Source of the DNA: Pseudomonas lurida
GTDB taxonomy: Bacteria; Pseudomonadota; Gammaproteobacteria; Pseudomonadales; Pseudomonadaceae
DNA length: 64,000 nt
Assembly: GCF_013522705.1 (NCBI RefSeq)
Contig: NZ_JAAMRE010000011.1
Span: 79,809 to 143,808, forward strand
Direction: 5' to 3'
The notes below the pieces were generated by a model. That model was not told the DNA's origin, did no database searches, and worked only from the letters and a program-made list of their open reading frames with translations. Below are positions 44,556 to 53,709 of the stretch, in pieces (the stretch's first letter is position 1; each line of letters opens with the position of its first letter). The position numbers were made by a program, and so were the translations under genes.

Positions 44556-45701
44556 GTGCAGATTCAGGGTCATTACGAGCTCCAGTTCGAAGCGGTACGT
44601 GAAGCCTTCGCCGCGTTGTTCGATGACCCGCAGGAGCGTGGAGCGGCGCTGTGCATTCAGATCGGCGGTGAGAGCGTGGTCGACCTGTGGGCCGGCACCG
44701 CCGACAAGGACGGCGCTCAAGCCTGGCACAGCGACACCATCGTCAATCTGTTCTCCTGTACCAAAACCTTCGCCGCCGTCACGGCCCTGCAACTGGTGGC
44801 CGAGGGCAAGCTGCAATTGGACGCACCGGTCGCCCAGTACTGGCCGGAATTCGCGGCGGCCGGCAAGCAAGACATCACCCTGCGCCAATTGCTGTGCCAC
44901 AAGGCCGGTTTGCCGGCGATCCGCGAGGCCCTGCCCGCCGAAGCCCTGTATGACTGGAAGCTGATGGTAGACACCCTGGCTGCCGAAGCCCCGTGGTGGA
45001 CACCGGGGCAGGGCCATGGCTATGCGGCGATCACCTATGGCTGGCTGGTCGGCGAGCTGCTGCGGCGTGCCGATGGCCGTGGGCCAGGCGAATCGATTGT
45101 GGCGCGGGTCGCGCAGCCGCTGGGGCTGGACTTTCATGTAGGCCTGGCCGATGACCAGTTTCATCGGGTTGCGCATATAGCCCGCAGCAAAGGCAATATG
45201 GGCGATGAAGCCGCGCAACGTTTACTGCAAGTAATGATGCGTGAACCGGCGGCCATGACCACGCGGGCTTTTACCAACCCACCGTCTATTCTGACCAGCA
45301 CTAATAAACCCGAATGGCGGCGTATGCAGCAGCCAGCGGCAAATGGTCACGGTAATGCGCGCAGCCTGGCCGGTTTTTATAGTGGTTTGTTGGACGGTAG
45401 TTTGCTGGAAGCTGACATGCTCGAACAATTGACGCGCGAACACAGTATCGGGCCGGATAAAACATTATTGACCCAAACCCGCTTCGGCCTGGGCTGCATG
45501 TTGGATCAACCCCACTTGCCCAATGCCACATTCGGCCTTGGCGCCCACGCTTTCGGGCATCCGGGGGCGGGCGGTTCGGTAGGTTTTGCCGATCCTGAAC
45601 ATGATGTAGCGTTTGGGTTCGTCACTAATACACTCGGCCCTTATGTACTTATGGACCCGCGTGCGCAGAAGTTGGTCGGAATATTGGCCGGTTGTCTGTA
45701 A
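44556..45701 (+). CDS. Serine hydrolase, beta-lactamase-fold esterase (class C type)
   Basis: 381 residues from GTG 44556 with ACGAGGGGG upstream. The SxxK motif is NLFSCTKTFAAVTALQL (Ser near residue 67) and a YAAITYGWLVGEL segment supplies the Tyr of the second motif; GAHAFGHPGAGGSVGF is the HxG-like third motif. No signal peptide is evident, so cytoplasmic. This is the EstB/class C-like esterase group, with small esters as likely substrates; true beta-lactamase activity is unlikely without a signal peptide. Confidence 0.88.
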   Translation: MQIQGHYELQFEAVREAFAALFDDPQERGAALCIQIGGESVVDLWAGTADKDGAQAWHSDTIVNLFSCTKTFAAVTALQLVAEGKLQLDAPVAQYWPEFAAAGKQDITLRQLLCHKAGLPAIREALPAEALYDWKLMVDTLAAEAPWWTPGQGHGYAAITYGWLVGELLRRADGRGPGESIVARVAQPLGLDFHVGLADDQFHRVAHIARSKGNMGDEAAQRLLQVMMREPAAMTTRAFTNPPSILTSTNKPEWRRMQQPAANGHGNARSLAGFYSGLLDGSLLEADMLEQLTREHSIGPDKTLLTQTRFGLGCMLDQPHLPNATFGLGAHAFGHPGAGGSVGFADPEHDVAFGFVTNTLGPYVLMDPRAQKLVGILAGCL

Positions 45702-45796
45702 AACCCTTGCCGTTTCACAATTTTTTGTTACAAAGGCAACTATAAAAGGCGCTGAACGAAATCATGTAACTTAAATGTTCTGTAAGCGTCTGTTTA

Positions 45797-45825
45797 ACGG
45801 GTCACTCAGACCCCCGTTTCTTTTC
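45797..45825 (+). terminator. Possible terminator between the esterase and the OmpA lipoprotein
   Basis: ACGGGTC and GACCCCCGT form a stem with one bulge around ACTCA, followed by TTTCTTTTCTC. It lies 19 bases before the OmpA-lipoprotein ATG at 45844, so any promoter upstream of it would have to be read through. AT-rich sequence at 45720-45750 (TTGTTA, TATAAA) could carry a promoter, but the spacing is not canonical. Confidence 0.45.
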
Positions 45826-45843
45826 TCATTTTGTGGATATCTC

Positions 45844-47013
45844 ATGTTATCGAACAAGTCCTTGGCTCTGGCGCTTTGCCTCACTGTTACCGGCTGTGCA
45901 CAAACTCCACAAAATGATGCCGAAGGTGGGCATTGGTGGTCATTCGGATCGGACAAGGCGGCTACCAAGGACGTTGTGAGCCAGGCCGATGCCAAGCCGG
46001 AGGCTAAACCCGCCGCTGGCGCCAAGCCTGCCGCACCGGCCACCGCTGCTGCTCCTGCGGCGACGCCTGCCCCAGCGCCTGCGCCGGTGGCCAAGGCCGA
46101 CACCGGCTCCAGCTGGTGGCCGTTTTCATCCAAGAGCGCCGATGACAAGGCCGCCGACGCCAAGGCCGATCTGAAAGCCGATCTCAAAGCCGCAGACCCG
46201 GCCCCAGCCGTGGCCAAGACCGACACGGAGACCCATTGGTGGTGGCCGTTCGAAAGCAAGCCAAAGCCATTGGCCAAGGTCGACGTCGCCAACGTGCAAA
46301 TGCCTGACCCGAAAATCACTCAGGCCTGGCTGGACGACTACGAGCCGCGCCTGCGTGCTGCCATCAAGGACAGCAACCTGCAATTGGAACGCCGCGACAA
46401 CGTGCTGGTGGTGATTGCCCCGGTCGACGGTTCCTACAACCCCAAGCGCCCGGCGATGTTGTTGCCAGTGACGCTGGGGCCGTTTACCCGTGTGGCCAAG
46501 GCGGTTGAGTCCGATCCCAAGACCGCCGTGCTGGTCCTGGGGCATGTCGACGCTACCGGCAGTGCCCCGGCCAGCCAGGCGTTGACCAAGGAACGTGCGC
46601 AGTCCATCGCCTCGATTTTCAGCCTCAGCGGCCTCAAGCAAGACCGCCTGATGCTGCGTGGCATGGGTGACCTGATGCCGCGTGCGGCCAACGACAGCAA
46701 CCAGGGACGCGCCCTGAACCGTCGCATGGAAATCATGTTCACCCAGCGCACCACCATGCTGGCGTTGCTGAACAAGTACAACTCCGGCAAGACCCCGCCC
46801 GTGGCTGAAATGGTAGCCGTGCAGAACGTGCCGGCCCCTGCGCCGGCCGCCAAGGCGCCGGCAAAAAAAGCCGCTGCCGCCAAACCTGCCGCCAAGAAAG
46901 CCGCCGCCAAGCCGGCTGCCAAAAAGGCGCCTGCCAAGCCTGCCGCGAAGAAACCTGCTCCGGCCAAGGCCAAGGCGGCAGATCCGGCTGCAAACGACCA
47001 GGCGAAAAACTGA
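45844..47013 (+). CDS. OmpA-domain lipoprotein with Trp-rich repeats and AlgP-like Lys/Ala/Pro tail
   Basis: 389 residues from ATG 45844; lipobox VTGC with Cys18. Three Trp motifs are spaced along an Ala/Pro/Lys linker: HWWSFGSDK (30-38), SWWPFSSKS (90-98) and HWWWPFESK (131-139). The OmpA-like domain (about 220-300) has VLGHVDATGS and NQGRALNRRMEIMF, with the peptidoglycan-binding Asp and Arg. The last about 55 residues are AKKAAA/KPAAKK repeats like the tail of AlgP or histone H1. Likely outer-membrane, peptidoglycan-associated. Repeats may tempt misassembly, but the frame is intact. Confidence 0.85.
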   Translation: MLSNKSLALALCLTVTGCAQTPQNDAEGGHWWSFGSDKAATKDVVSQADAKPEAKPAAGAKPAAPATAAAPAATPAPAPAPVAKADTGSSWWPFSSKSADDKAADAKADLKADLKAADPAPAVAKTDTETHWWWPFESKPKPLAKVDVANVQMPDPKITQAWLDDYEPRLRAAIKDSNLQLERRDNVLVVIAPVDGSYNPKRPAMLLPVTLGPFTRVAKAVESDPKTAVLVLGHVDATGSAPASQALTKERAQSIASIFSLSGLKQDRLMLRGMGDLMPRAANDSNQGRALNRRMEIMFTQRTTMLALLNKYNSGKTPPVAEMVAVQNVPAPAPAAKAPAKKAAAAKPAAKKAAAKPAAKKAPAKPAAKKPAPAKAKAADPAANDQAKN

Positions 47014-47040
47014 CCCGCTGAACCAAAAGGATAAAGCCGC

Positions 47041-47691
47041 ATGACCCAGGCACTGGCCGATATGCGTCGTGACTACACACGGGACGGTTTGAGCGAGGCC
47101 CAAGCCCCGAGCGAGCCGTTTGCGTTGTTTCACCAGTGGTTTGCCGATGCGGTGAAAACCGAGCAGCCGCCGGTGGAGGCCAATGCCATGACCCTGGCCA
47201 CGGTCGATCAGGACGGTCGACCTCACTGTCGTATCCTGTTGCTCAAGGGCCTGGATACCCAGGGCTTTACCTTCTTCACCAACTACGAAAGCGCCAAGGG
47301 CCAGCAGCTCGCGGCGCGGCCGTTCGCGGCCATGACCTTCTTCTGGCCGACCCTGGAACGCCAGGTGCGCATCGAAGGGCGGGTGGTCAAGGTCACGCCT
47401 CAGGAGTCGGACGCTTATTTCCAGGTTCGTCCACTGGGTAGCCGCCTGGGCGCCTGGGCCTCACCGCAGAGCCGGGTGATTCGCGACCGTGAAGCGCTGC
47501 AGGAGCTGCTCAAGGCCACTGAACAACGCTTCAGCGACAGTCAGCCCGACTGCCCCGAGCATTGGGGTGGCTACCGCCTGTTGCCCGAGCGCATTGAGTT
47601 CTGGCAGGGCCGCGCCAGCCGCCTGCATGACCGCCTCAACTATCGTCTGCAAGACGACACCCAGTGGGTCCGCGAGCGCCTGGCGCCCTGA
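47041..47691 (+). CDS. pdxH: Pyridoxamine 5'-phosphate oxidase
   Basis: A 216-residue FMN enzyme that makes pyridoxal 5'-phosphate. [55 protein letters not shown] and the C-terminal [18 protein letters not shown] with WVRERLAP cover substrate and FMN sites. The gene begins 27 bases after the OmpA lipoprotein gene, with AAAGGATAAAG before ATG, and is convergent with a small membrane-protein gene. Confidence 0.97.
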   Translation: MTQALADMRRDYTRDGLSEAQAPSEPFALFHQWFADAVKTEQPPVEANAMTLATVDQDGRPHCRILLLKGLDTQGFTFFTNYESAKGQQLAARPFAAMTFFWPTLERQVRIEGRVVKVTPQESDAYFQVRPLGSRLGAWASPQSRVIRDREALQELLKATEQRFSDSQPDCPEHWGGYRLLPERIEFWQGRASRLHDRLNYRLQDDTQWVRERLAP

Positions 47692-47731
47692 GCTTCACCT
47701 TTCGTCACTTCAACTGAATGATGCCCTTCAC

Positions 47732-47760
47732 CCCGCGGTCTCTGTTCAAGAGACTGCGGG
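47732..47760. terminator. Hairpin between convergent pdxH and the small membrane-protein gene
   Basis: CCCGCGGTCTCTGTTCAAGA followed by GACTGCGGG forms a stem of about 11 pairs with one mismatch. It overlaps the last codons of the minus-strand gene. No T-run of note follows on either strand, so its terminator function is only likely. Confidence 0.45.
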
Positions 47761-47988
47761 CGTGTAGTGCTGCGCGGCGTCTTTCAGCCAGCCTGGCAAG
47801 TCCCTGCGTTTGATCCTGAGGGCGCGCGCCGTCTCCAGTTGTTGCAGCATGAAACTGCGTTTATGCGGGTCATCACCTGCCAGTGACAGCGCGAGGTCGC
47901 GATCCACCCAGCGGCGGATGCGCACGTAGAGCCAGCCGTGGAAATACAGGCCGGCGAGGGTTGTGACTACAATGATGAAATAGTCCAT
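47746..47988 (-). CDS. Small membrane protein of unknown function
   Basis: 80 residues from ATG 47988 (MDYFIIVVTTLAGLYFHGWL), with one N-terminal transmembrane helix and a basic cytoplasmic part (RIRRWVDRDLALSLAG, LRIKRRDLPGWLKDAAQHY). In-frame codons allow a 92-residue form, but the helix-led start is more likely. I do not recognise the family. It is divergent from slyB with about 157 bases between starts. Confidence 0.65.
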   Translation of the reverse strand: MDYFIIVVTTLAGLYFHGWLYVRIRRWVDRDLALSLAGDDPHKRSFMLQQLETARALRIKRRDLPGWLKDAAQHYTPAVS

Positions 47989-48145
47989 GGATGTCCTGAT
48001 GACGACCGGGGTGTTACTGTTCATCGAGTTGTCGGGTACGGGCTGTCTGTACTGGGGCTGAATGAAAACAGTTTTCTGCCGGGCTTGCCGTGACAGGCGT
48101 CAAGCGGCAGCGTTTAATGAATACCTGTCCTTTGGAGTTGATGCT

Positions 48146-48610
48146 ATGCGTAAGTCTGTTTTACTGGTTGCCTGCTTTACCACCTTGTCGTTGCTGTTGG
48201 GTGGCTGCGCCTCGAGTCTGACCGGCGACTCGTACTCCCGTGACGAAGCGCGTCGTGTACAGACCGTTCGCATGGGTACCATCGAATCCCTGCGTCCGGT
48301 GAAAATCGAAGGCACCAAGACGCCTATCGGCGGCGCTGCCGGTGCAGTCGTCGGCGGCGTGGGTGGCAGTGCCATCGGCGGCGGTCGCGGCAGCATCGTC
48401 ACGGCGGTGATCGGTGCGGTGGCCGGCGGCCTGCTGGGTTCGGCGACCGAAGAAGGCCTGACTCGTACACAGGGTGTTGAAATCACCGTACGCGAAGACG
48501 ATGGCAGCATGCGCGCCTATGTTCAGGCCGTGCAGGAGAATGAAATCTTCCGCATCGGCGATCGTGTGCGCATCATGACCGTTGACGGTACCAGCCGTGT
48601 TACCCGCTGA
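48146..48610 (+). CDS. slyB: SlyB-like outer-membrane lipoprotein with glycine zipper
   Basis: 154 residues from ATG 48146 with lipobox LLGGC and then SSLTGDSYSRDEARRVQTVR. A glycine-zipper stretch (GGAAGAVVGGVGGSAIGGG and AVIGAVAGGLLGSATEEG) is followed by a beta region (GVEITVREDDGSMRAYVQAV) ending VDGTSRVTR. This is the SlyB/Pcp layout. SlyB in enterobacteria is PhoPQ-controlled and stabilises the outer membrane. The gene ends in a strong terminator. Confidence 0.88.
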   Translation: MRKSVLLVACFTTLSLLLGGCASSLTGDSYSRDEARRVQTVRMGTIESLRPVKIEGTKTPIGGAAGAVVGGVGGSAIGGGRGSIVTAVIGAVAGGLLGSATEEGLTRTQGVEITVREDDGSMRAYVQAVQENEIFRIGDRVRIMTVDGTSRVTR

Positions 48611-48633
48611 GGGTTAATCGACGGGTAAAGAAA

Positions 48634-48667
48634 AACCCCAACCGGGTGACCGGTTGGGGTTTTTTGT
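48634..48667. terminator. Bidirectional terminator between slyB and nhaA
   Basis: AACCCCAACCGG and CCGGTTGGGGTT form a 12-bp perfect stem around GTGA, with TTTTTTG on the plus side and a run of A on the left giving T on the minus strand. It lies in the 77 bases between the convergent slyB and nhaA stop codons and should terminate both. Confidence 0.93.
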
Positions 48668-48687
48668 TGCGCCGTTTACGCGCGTAG

Positions 48688-49863
48688 TCAGACTTTTTTG
48701 CGGCTCGCCATCGCGGTGACGGCGTAACCGATGCAAGCCGCCAGTATCGACCCGGTCAGGATACCCATGCGATCTTCACCGGCAAACTCGCTGGCCCCCG
48801 GCACAAACGCCAGGGAGCCGACGAACAGGCTCATGGTGAAGCCGATACCGCACAGGATCGCCACACCGAACACCTGGCCCCAGTTGGCGCCGGTCGGCAG
48901 AGCGGCAAGGCCGGTCTTGATGGCCAGCCAGGTCAGGCCGAACACGCCGATAGTCTTGCCGAACAGCAGGCCGGCGGCGATGCCCATGGGCACATGGTGG
49001 GTAAAGCTTTCCAGGCTGACGCCGGTGAGAGACACACCGGCGTTGGCGAAAGCAAACAACGGCAGAATGCCGTAGGCCACCCACGGGTGCAGGGCGTGTT
49101 CCAGGGTCAGCAGCGGCGAAGGCTCGGCATTTCTGGTGCGCAGCGGGATGCAGAACGCCAGGGTCACACCGGCCAGCGTGGCATGCACGCCGCTCTTGAG
49201 CACGCACACCCACAGGATCAGCCCGACGATCAAGTAGGGAGCCAGCTTGATCACGCCGAGGCGATTCATCGCGATCAACGCCACCAGGCAGGCGCCCGCA
49301 CCGGCCAGGGCGGCACCGGACAGGTCGGTGGAGTAGAACACGGCGATCACAATGATCGCGCCCAGGTCATCGATGATGGCCAGGGTCATCAGGAACAGCT
49401 TCAGCGACACCGGCACGCGCTTGCCCAGCAGGGCCAGCACGCCGAGGGCGAAGGCAATGTCGGTCGCCATCGGGATCGCCCAGCCGGACAGCGCGGCAGG
49501 GAAGTCCTTGTTGATGGCCCAGTAGATCAGCGCCGGCACCACCATGCCGCCAATTGCCGCCGCGCCCGGCAACACCACTTGGGACGGTTTGGACAGATGG
49601 CCATCGAGCAGCTCGCGCTTGACCTCCAGGCCAATCAGCAGGAAGAACAGGGCCATCAGGCCATCGTTGATCCACAGCAGGGCCGGCTTGGCGATTTGCA
49701 ATGCGCCGATCTGCGCCACCACCGGCACGTCCAGAAACGCGGCGTAGAGGTGCGACAACGGTGAGTTGTTGATGATCAGCGCCAACGCTGCGGCGGCGAT
49801 CAGCAGCAGGCCACTGGCGGCTTCGAGCTGAAAGAAACGGGTAAACGTGCTACGCAGAGGCAA
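48688..49863 (-). CDS. nhaA: Na+/H+ antiporter NhaA
   Basis: A 391-residue inner-membrane sodium-proton antiporter. [19 protein letters not shown] and [18 protein letters not shown] hold the conserved ion-binding aspartates (the ATDIAF and DDLGAI motifs); about 12 transmembrane helices fit the length. [19 protein letters not shown] and [17 protein letters not shown] are further signatures. An AT-rich 216-base region upstream separates it from a divergent PLP-enzyme gene. Confidence 0.96.
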   Translation of the reverse strand: MPLRSTFTRFFQLEAASGLLLIAAAALALIINNSPLSHLYAAFLDVPVVAQIGALQIAKPALLWINDGLMALFFLLIGLEVKRELLDGHLSKPSQVVLPGAAAIGGMVVPALIYWAINKDFPAALSGWAIPMATDIAFALGVLALLGKRVPVSLKLFLMTLAIIDDLGAIIVIAVFYSTDLSGAALAGAGACLVALIAMNRLGVIKLAPYLIVGLILWVCVLKSGVHATLAGVTLAFCIPLRTRNAEPSPLLTLEHALHPWVAYGILPLFAFANAGVSLTGVSLESFTHHVPMGIAAGLLFGKTIGVFGLTWLAIKTGLAALPTGANWGQVFGVAILCGIGFTMSLFVGSLAFVPGASEFAGEDRMGILTGSILAACIGYAVTAMASRKKV

Positions 49864-49917
49864 GGGATGCTCTCCAATCCAGGTTCAATAGGTGGGTACC
49901 CTAACCCGTACCGTTAG

Positions 49918-49955
49918 TTGTTAAAACAAAAGTTATATTCTTATTTGTTATAAGT
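49918..49955. promoter_or_regulatory. AT-rich segment between nhaA and the PLP enzyme
   Basis: TTGTTAAAACAAAAGTTATA and TTCTTATTTGTTATAA make an AT island in otherwise GC-rich DNA, with TTATA...TATAA arms 11 bases apart. It lies in the divergent region and probably contains the promoter of one or both genes; no reliable hexamers can be assigned. Confidence 0.4.
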
Positions 49956-50079
49956 GGCGGGTGGCAAAGGCGTTGCGCCAAAGACTAGCAATTGTGTGTC
50001 CAATTCAGTCTTCACTGTATCTGTGTGGAGTGTAGGAAACATCCTAAGATTGCGTTCAACATCCTTAGAGATATCCCCG

Positions 50080-51174
50080 ATGAGCGACCACCGTCCCTGG
50101 GCCCGCGAAGCCATTCGCATCATTGAAGCGGACTTCCAGCGCAGCGCCGACACCCACCTGATCCCACTGCCATTACCGGGCCTGCCGGGTATCGAGTTGT
50201 ATTTCAAGGATGAGTCCAGCCACCCCACCGGGAGCCTGAAGCATCGGCTGGCGCGCTCGTTGTTTCTGTATGCGCTGTGTAACGGCTGGCTCAAGCCGGG
50301 CGCGCCGGTCATTGAAGCGTCCAGTGGCTCCACGGCGATTTCGGAGGCGTACTTTGCGCGTCTGCTCGGCCTGCCGTTCATTGCGGTGATGCCCGCGACC
50401 ACGTCCCAGGAAAAGATCGCGCAGATCGCGTTCTATGGCGGCAAGAGCCATCTGGTGCAGGATCCGACGCGGATTTACGCCGAGTCGGAACGTCTGGCCG
50501 AGGAAAGTGGCGGTCATTTCATGGATCAGTTCACTTATGCCGAACGTGCCACCGATTGGCGAGCGAACAACAACATTGCCGAGTCGATCTTCCAGCAGAT
50601 GCGCTTTGAGCAGCACCCCGAACCAAGCTGGCTGATCTCCAGTCCGGGCACCGGCGGCACGACCGCCACCCTGGGACGTTATGTTCGCTATCGCCAGCAT
50701 TGCACCCGCGTGTTATGCGCCGATGCCGAGCGTTCGGTGTTCTTCGACTTCTACCAGAGCGGCGACGCCACCCTGCGCCTGGACTGCGGTTCGCGCATCG
50801 AAGGCATCGGCCGACCACGGGTCGAAGCGTCGTTTCTGCCGAAGGTCATCGACGCGATGGTCAAGGTGCCTGATGCGCTGTCCCTGGCCGCGATGCATTA
50901 CCTGGCCGAGCGCCTGGGACGACGCGTCGGCGGGTCCAGCGGGACCAACCTGATCGGCGCGCTGATGGCCGCGCAGCAGATGAAAGCGGCGGGGGAGTCG
51001 GGCTCGATCGTGGCGATTTTATGTGACGGTGGCGAGCGCTATGCCACCACCTATTACGATCAGGCGTGGCTCGCGGGGCAGGGGTATGAACTGGGTGCTT
51101 TGATATCGGCCGTTGCCGCCAGCGTGGAGCGCGGCGAACCGCTGCCCGCCAGCGTACTGCGGGCGAATATTTAA
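50080..51174 (+). CDS. PLP-dependent cysteine synthase-fold protein (Cds1-like)
   Basis: 364 residues from ATG 50080 ([20 protein letters not shown]). It belongs to the fold II PLP family: [20 protein letters not shown] contains the PLP-binding Lys, [18 protein letters not shown] the substrate loop (SSGST, where O-acetylserine sulfhydrylases have TSGNT), and [14 protein letters not shown] the phosphate-binding glycine loop. The SSGST loop and HPTGSLKHR resemble Cds1-type cysteine desulfhydrases, so H2S release from cysteine is a better guess than synthesis. Confidence 0.75.
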   Translation: MSDHRPWAREAIRIIEADFQRSADTHLIPLPLPGLPGIELYFKDESSHPTGSLKHRLARSLFLYALCNGWLKPGAPVIEASSGSTAISEAYFARLLGLPFIAVMPATTSQEKIAQIAFYGGKSHLVQDPTRIYAESERLAEESGGHFMDQFTYAERATDWRANNNIAESIFQQMRFEQHPEPSWLISSPGTGGTTATLGRYVRYRQHCTRVLCADAERSVFFDFYQSGDATLRLDCGSRIEGIGRPRVEASFLPKVIDAMVKVPDALSLAAMHYLAERLGRRVGGSSGTNLIGALMAAQQMKAAGESGSIVAILCDGGERYATTYYDQAWLAGQGYELGALISAVAASVERGEPLPASVLRANI

Positions 51175-51180
51175 GAGGGC

Positions 51181-51212
51181 AGCGGCAAGTCAGAGCAGAC
51201 GCACTTGCCGCT
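51181..51212. repeat. Perfect 10-bp inverted repeat AGCGGCAAGT/ACTTGCCGCT
   Basis: AGCGGCAAGT (51181-51190) and ACTTGCCGCT (51203-51212) are exact reverse complements around 12 bases, between the convergent PLP-enzyme and flavoprotein genes. It resembles the elements at 15684-15752 and 39341-39368. Confidence 0.7.
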
Positions 51213-51219
51213 TACCGCT

Positions 51220-52836
51220 TCAGCCCCGCCTGGCCAACATGTCCCGCGCCAATGCCTCGGCGATCCGGATCCCGTCCACGCCCGCCGATAGAATTCCACC
51301 GGCATAACCCGCACCTTCGCCGGCCGGGAACAGGCCCTTGACGTTCAGGCTCTGCATCGATTCGTTACGGGTAATCCGCAGCGGCGACGAGGTGCGGGTC
51401 TCGATACCGGTCAAAACCGCATCGTGCAGCGAGTAGCCCTTGATCTGCTTTTCGAACGCTGGCAACGCTTCACGAATCGCTTCGATGGCGAAGTCCGGCA
51501 GCGCCAAGGCCAGATCGCCCAGCGACACGCCCGGTTTGTAGGACGGTTCCACGCTGCCCAAGGCGGTGGAGGGCTTGCCTGCAATAAAGTCACCGACCAG
51601 TTGCGCCGGTGCCTCGTAGTTGCTGCCACCGAGAACATAAGCGTGGGATTCCAGACGCTCCTGCAGCTCGATACCGGCCAGCGGGCCACCGGGGTAGTCC
51701 ACTTCCGGCGTGATGCCGACCACGATGCCGGAGTTGGCATTGCGCTCGTTACGCGAGTACTGGCTCATGCCGTTGGTTACCACGCGGTGCGGCTCGGACG
51801 TGGCCGCGACTACGGTGCCACCCGGGCACATGCAGAAGCTGTAGACCGAACGGCCGTTCTTGGCGTGGTGAACCAATTTGTAGTCGGCGGCGCCGAGTTT
51901 CGGGTGGCCCGCATACTTGCCCAGGCGCGCGGCATCGATCAGCGACTGCGGGTGTTCGATGCGAAAGCCTACCGAGAACGGCTTGGCTTCCATGTACACG
52001 CCCCGGCTGTGCAGCATGCGGAACGTATCGCGGGCGCTGTGGCCGAGGGCCAGGATCACATGCCTGGACAGGATCTGCTCGCCGCCATCGAGCACCACGC
52101 CGTTCAGTTGGCCGTCTTCGATCAGTACGTCGGTTACCCGTTGCTCGAAGCGCACTTCACCGCCGAGGGCGATGATCTGCTGGCGCATATTTTCCACCAC
52201 GCCGGTCAGGCGGAAGGTGCCGATATGGGGCTTGCTGACGTAGAGGATCTCTTCCGGCGCACCGGCCTTGACGAACTCGTGCAGTACTTTGCGGCCGTGG
52301 AACTGCGGGTCTTTGATCTGGCTGTACAGCTTTCCATCGGAAAAGGTCCCGGCGCCGCCCTCACCGAACTGCACGTTGGACTCGGGGTTGAGCATGCTTT
52401 TACGCCATAGGCCCCAGGTATCCTTGGTGCGCTGGCGCACTTCCTTGCCGCGTTCGAGGATGATCGGCTTGAAGCCCATCTGCGCCAGCAATAGCCCGGC
52501 AAAGATGCCGCATGGGCCGAACCCGACCACCACCGGGCGCTCCACCAGGTCGGCCGGCGCGTGGCCGACCACTTTGTAGCTGACGTCCGGGGCCGGGTTG
52601 ACGTTGCGGTCATCGGCAAACTTGCGCAGCAGCGCGGCTTCGTCACCTTTGACGGTCAGGTCGATGGTGTAGATAAAGCACAGCTCCGACGATTTCTTGC
52701 GCGCGTCGTAGCTGCGTTTGAACAGCGTGAAATCGAGCAGGTCATCACTGGCGATGCCCAGGCGCTGCACGATGGCGGGCCGCAGGTCTTCTTCGGGATG
52801 GTCGATGGGCAGCTTGAGTTCGGTGATTCGTAACAT
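51220..52836 (-). CDS. FAD-dependent dehydrogenase of the COG2509 type
   Basis: A 538-residue flavoprotein. After an N-terminal about 95-residue extension (MLRITELKLPIDHPEEDLRP) comes the dinucleotide loop VVVGFGPCGIFAGLLLAQMG (residues about 100-120), then NVQFGEGGAGTFSDGKLYSQ and near the C-terminus a GLFPAGEGAGYAGGILSAG segment binding FAD. Such proteins are widespread and conserved but without a known substrate. No operon partner: the neighbours are convergent or separate. Confidence 0.85.
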   Translation of the reverse strand: MLRITELKLPIDHPEEDLRPAIVQRLGIASDDLLDFTLFKRSYDARKKSSELCFIYTIDLTVKGDEAALLRKFADDRNVNPAPDVSYKVVGHAPADLVERPVVVGFGPCGIFAGLLLAQMGFKPIILERGKEVRQRTKDTWGLWRKSMLNPESNVQFGEGGAGTFSDGKLYSQIKDPQFHGRKVLHEFVKAGAPEEILYVSKPHIGTFRLTGVVENMRQQIIALGGEVRFEQRVTDVLIEDGQLNGVVLDGGEQILSRHVILALGHSARDTFRMLHSRGVYMEAKPFSVGFRIEHPQSLIDAARLGKYAGHPKLGAADYKLVHHAKNGRSVYSFCMCPGGTVVAATSEPHRVVTNGMSQYSRNERNANSGIVVGITPEVDYPGGPLAGIELQERLESHAYVLGGSNYEAPAQLVGDFIAGKPSTALGSVEPSYKPGVSLGDLALALPDFAIEAIREALPAFEKQIKGYSLHDAVLTGIETRTSSPLRITRNESMQSLNVKGLFPAGEGAGYAGGILSAGVDGIRIAEALARDMLARRG

Positions 52837-52942
52837 GACGGGATCCGGTGTGCGGCGCCTGGTAAGGCCGGCGGTTTTGCAAACCGGCGATTATAAGCCC
52901 CAACGCGGGTGTCCCGTCATGTTAAAACAGCGCGGGCGCCGA

Positions 52943-53614
52943 TCAATCGTCCCGCGAGCCGCCGAACGCCGCGCAGCCACGCTGGACTTTACCGTTGATC
53001 CGCAATTCGGCGCTCATGTGCTGCAGGCTGCCGCTGACGCTGTCCACGCAGCGTTGCGGGGCCACCCACAGTTCGATGTGTTCGTTGTTGGCTTCGGTCA
53101 TCAGGTTGAAGCGGCCGTCTCCGAGCTGCTCCTCCACATAGGGCACTGCCAACGGCGGCAAGCCTTCGCGCTCGAGCACCATGCCCTTGGCCGCGACATT
53201 CAGGGCCCACGCAGGCTTGTGGCCATTGGCGCGCAGGATCATGCGCTTGAAGTCGGGATCGTCGCAGGCGGAGGTGGACCGTTCGACGCGGTACAGCTGC
53301 TGCAACTCCACTTCGCCCTGGGTACCGCTGGCGACGCCGGAGAACTTGCCGCGCAGGTCGGCAAACAAAGCGCCCTGCTGCCCGGCCAGGGACGCAGCTT
53401 CCTGCAGGATGCTGGTGCCGCCGGTGTCCTTGACCACGTAGTTGCGTTTGTCGTTGCACGGCTGGAACAGCAGCTTGTCGCCTGCCGCCGTCAGCTCGCC
53501 CTGCATGCGGGTCAACCCGGCGAGGGAGGGCTTGGCCGGCTCGCTTTCGAACAGCTGGCACGCGGCGAACAGGGGAAGCAAGGCGAACAGGGCGAGGGTA
53601 CGGGCGGCACGCAT
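52943..53614 (-). CDS. Putative lipoprotein of unknown function
   Basis: 223 residues from ATG 53614 (MRAARTLALFALLPLFAACQ) with lipobox FAAC at Cys19. The mature part has two similar halves: one around KLLFQPCNDKRNYVVKD and one rich in charged residues ending HMSAELRINGKVQRGC, which resembles a MliC/META-like small beta domain. It fits a family of COG3650-like lipoproteins, but I cannot assign a function. It stands alone between the flavoprotein and an SDR gene. Confidence 0.7.
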   Translation of the reverse strand: MRAARTLALFALLPLFAACQLFESEPAKPSLAGLTRMQGELTAAGDKLLFQPCNDKRNYVVKDTGGTSILQEAASLAGQQGALFADLRGKFSGVASGTQGEVELQQLYRVERSTSACDDPDFKRMILRANGHKPAWALNVAAKGMVLEREGLPPLAVPYVEEQLGDGRFNLMTEANNEHIELWVAPQRCVDSVSGSLQHMSAELRINGKVQRGCAAFGGSRDD

Positions 53615-53709
53615 AAAGGGTCTCCAGGCAAGTGCCGCCACGTTACGCAGGCTGGCGTCGCATCACAAGCCCACCCGCCAGCATCAGGCAATTCTTACGG
53701 AATGGACTT

